From NCBI GenBank assembly GCA_027563935.2, contig CM050447.1, positions 13,360,501 through 13,424,500 on the forward strand: a stretch of 64,000 bases of DNA, given 5' to 3'. This stretch comes from Costus lasius. Taxonomy: Eukaryota; Streptophyta; Magnoliopsida; Zingiberales; Costaceae. Made by a program: the position numbers and the translations under genes. A model generated the notes under the pieces. It worked only from the letters and a program-made list of their open reading frames with translations, did not search any database and was not told where the DNA came from. This document shows, one piece after another, positions 63,118 to 64,000 of this stretch; within the stretch, counting starts at the first letter, position 1; every line of letters starts with the position of its first letter.

Positions 63118-64000
63118 GTTGTTGGTTTGGGATTACGTGTCCTAGGTGTTAGGCCCTAGATTCTCCGGTTCGGCTTAAGGCCAGTGGGCTTAATCCAAGC
63201 CCATGAAAAAGAAACGAAGTGCGAGCTTCGATTGAGAGCTGCATTGTGTGCGTCGGCATCCTCGTCAAAAGCGGGCAACGAACGAAGCGGAGCTCGCGAG
63301 ACGATTTCGTCGTCGTCTCCGCAAGATCTGGACGATGACGTCCTTGGCGGGAGAAGCGGCGACCGGGCTCGAGGCGTCGACAAGGCTCGAAGATCTCGGA
63401 TGCAACGTCGTTGGCGGCATCTCCATGAGACTCGGAGGCAGCGTAGGCCTCATCCCCGAACGACTCGGATGCAGACGAGTAGAGGACTGAAGGCGGCGGA
63501 TGCTCTTTAAAGCTGGAGCAGAGGAGAAGAGCAGGGGGATCGATCGGACGAGAGCTGCAGAGCGAGAGGCGTTCGGTGATCGGCGAGAGGTTTCGGGAAA
63601 GAGCGATTGAGTGATTGTAACTGGAAACCAACAGGTTTCCGACGAGGGAGGGAAGAGGGTCACCGGTCGGAGGGCCGACGGCGACGAATAAAGGCTGTAG
63701 ATTATATTCGGAATAAAGCTTCAGTTCTCTCACACTTCTCTTCCCTGTTGTTGTATTTCCCTCACGCGGCGGCGACGAGCTCAGTGGTAGCGGACGGCCG
63801 CCACACCAGAGACGAGCGGTCGAGGGTGAGACGAGGGCGTCTCCACCCTATCGACCCGTCCACTCTCTCCGGCGAGGCCGCGAGTGCAGAAGGCACTCAG
63901 CTGTGTTCAAGGCGTGCGGAGGAAGACGAAGGTTTCGAACGCGGACGGCGTTCGAAACGAGGTAGGAAGTCAACGCAAGGGAGCGGTCAACGGAGACGGA
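63118..64000. other. GC-rich right end, possible LTR
   Basis: From TGTTGGTTTGGG at 63118 the sequence turns GC-rich, with overlapping ORFs in several frames (longest 194 codons on minus, 63149-63733). GGAATAAAGCTTCAGTTCTCTCAC near 63700-63735 looks like the transcribed end of a copia-type LTR. No second LTR or boundary is in the window, so this is only a suggestion. Confidence 0.3.

Noticed and set aside
63149..63733. 194-codon minus-strand ORF
   Set aside because: Its composition follows from GC-rich DNA with ORFs in all frames. No domain is recognised, and it may be LTR sequence.
1..64000. tRNA genes, rRNA, CRISPR arrays, bacterial-type operons
   Set aside because: None seen. The only tRNA-like sequences are retroelement primer binding sites.

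Overview
This is plant nuclear DNA, most likely from a monocot. Four protein genes, three of them intron-containing, and one microRNA gene sit in AT-rich intergenic DNA with many LTR retrotransposons and small inverted-repeat elements. The monocot reading is inferred from the very GC-rich coding sequence of two genes (alkaline alpha-galactosidase, calmodulin-like protein) beside AT-rich introns. No species is claimed.

Layout. 1-1551: unidentified flank. 1557-15224: a decayed Ty3/gypsy chromovirus on the minus strand, bounded by the 5-bp duplication AGTCC. Its gag is split by a second gypsy element (4485-12142, duplication CCAGG) with three LTRs in palindromic arrangement. 18575-21310 (+): a six-exon GH36 alkaline alpha-galactosidase/raffinose synthase-like gene (seed imbibition protein family, 773 aa). 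23739-23869 (-): a MIR396 hairpin. 26860-27537 (+): an intronless, membrane-anchored, four-EF-hand calmodulin-like protein. 29.2-32.1 kb: a tandem repeat and two inverted-repeat elements. 32628-51104 (-): a 19-exon LRR-malectin-transmembrane receptor gene whose product ends 15 residues after the membrane segment, with no kinase. Its introns hold a Ty1/copia element with 112-bp LTRs (38695-43355, duplication GTTCC), a solo gypsy LTR (35076-36559, duplication CTCCT) and local duplications. 54013-62842 (+): a PP2C phosphatase gene with a 1-nt reading-frame break in exon 1, a hAT-type MITE in intron 2 and a 2.5-kb tandem duplication filling intron 3. 62.9-64 kb: GC-rich, possibly repeat-derived.

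The genes do not form a pathway. The galactosidase gene and MIR396 are convergent, MIR396 and the EF-hand gene are divergent, and the receptor and phosphatase genes are head-to-head about 2.9 kb apart. The receptor and phosphatase genes have kept clear splice sites despite TE-laden introns. The points most worth checking are the kinase-less receptor, the PP2C frame break, the MIR396 locus missed by ORF-based annotation, and the three-LTR palindromic retroelement.
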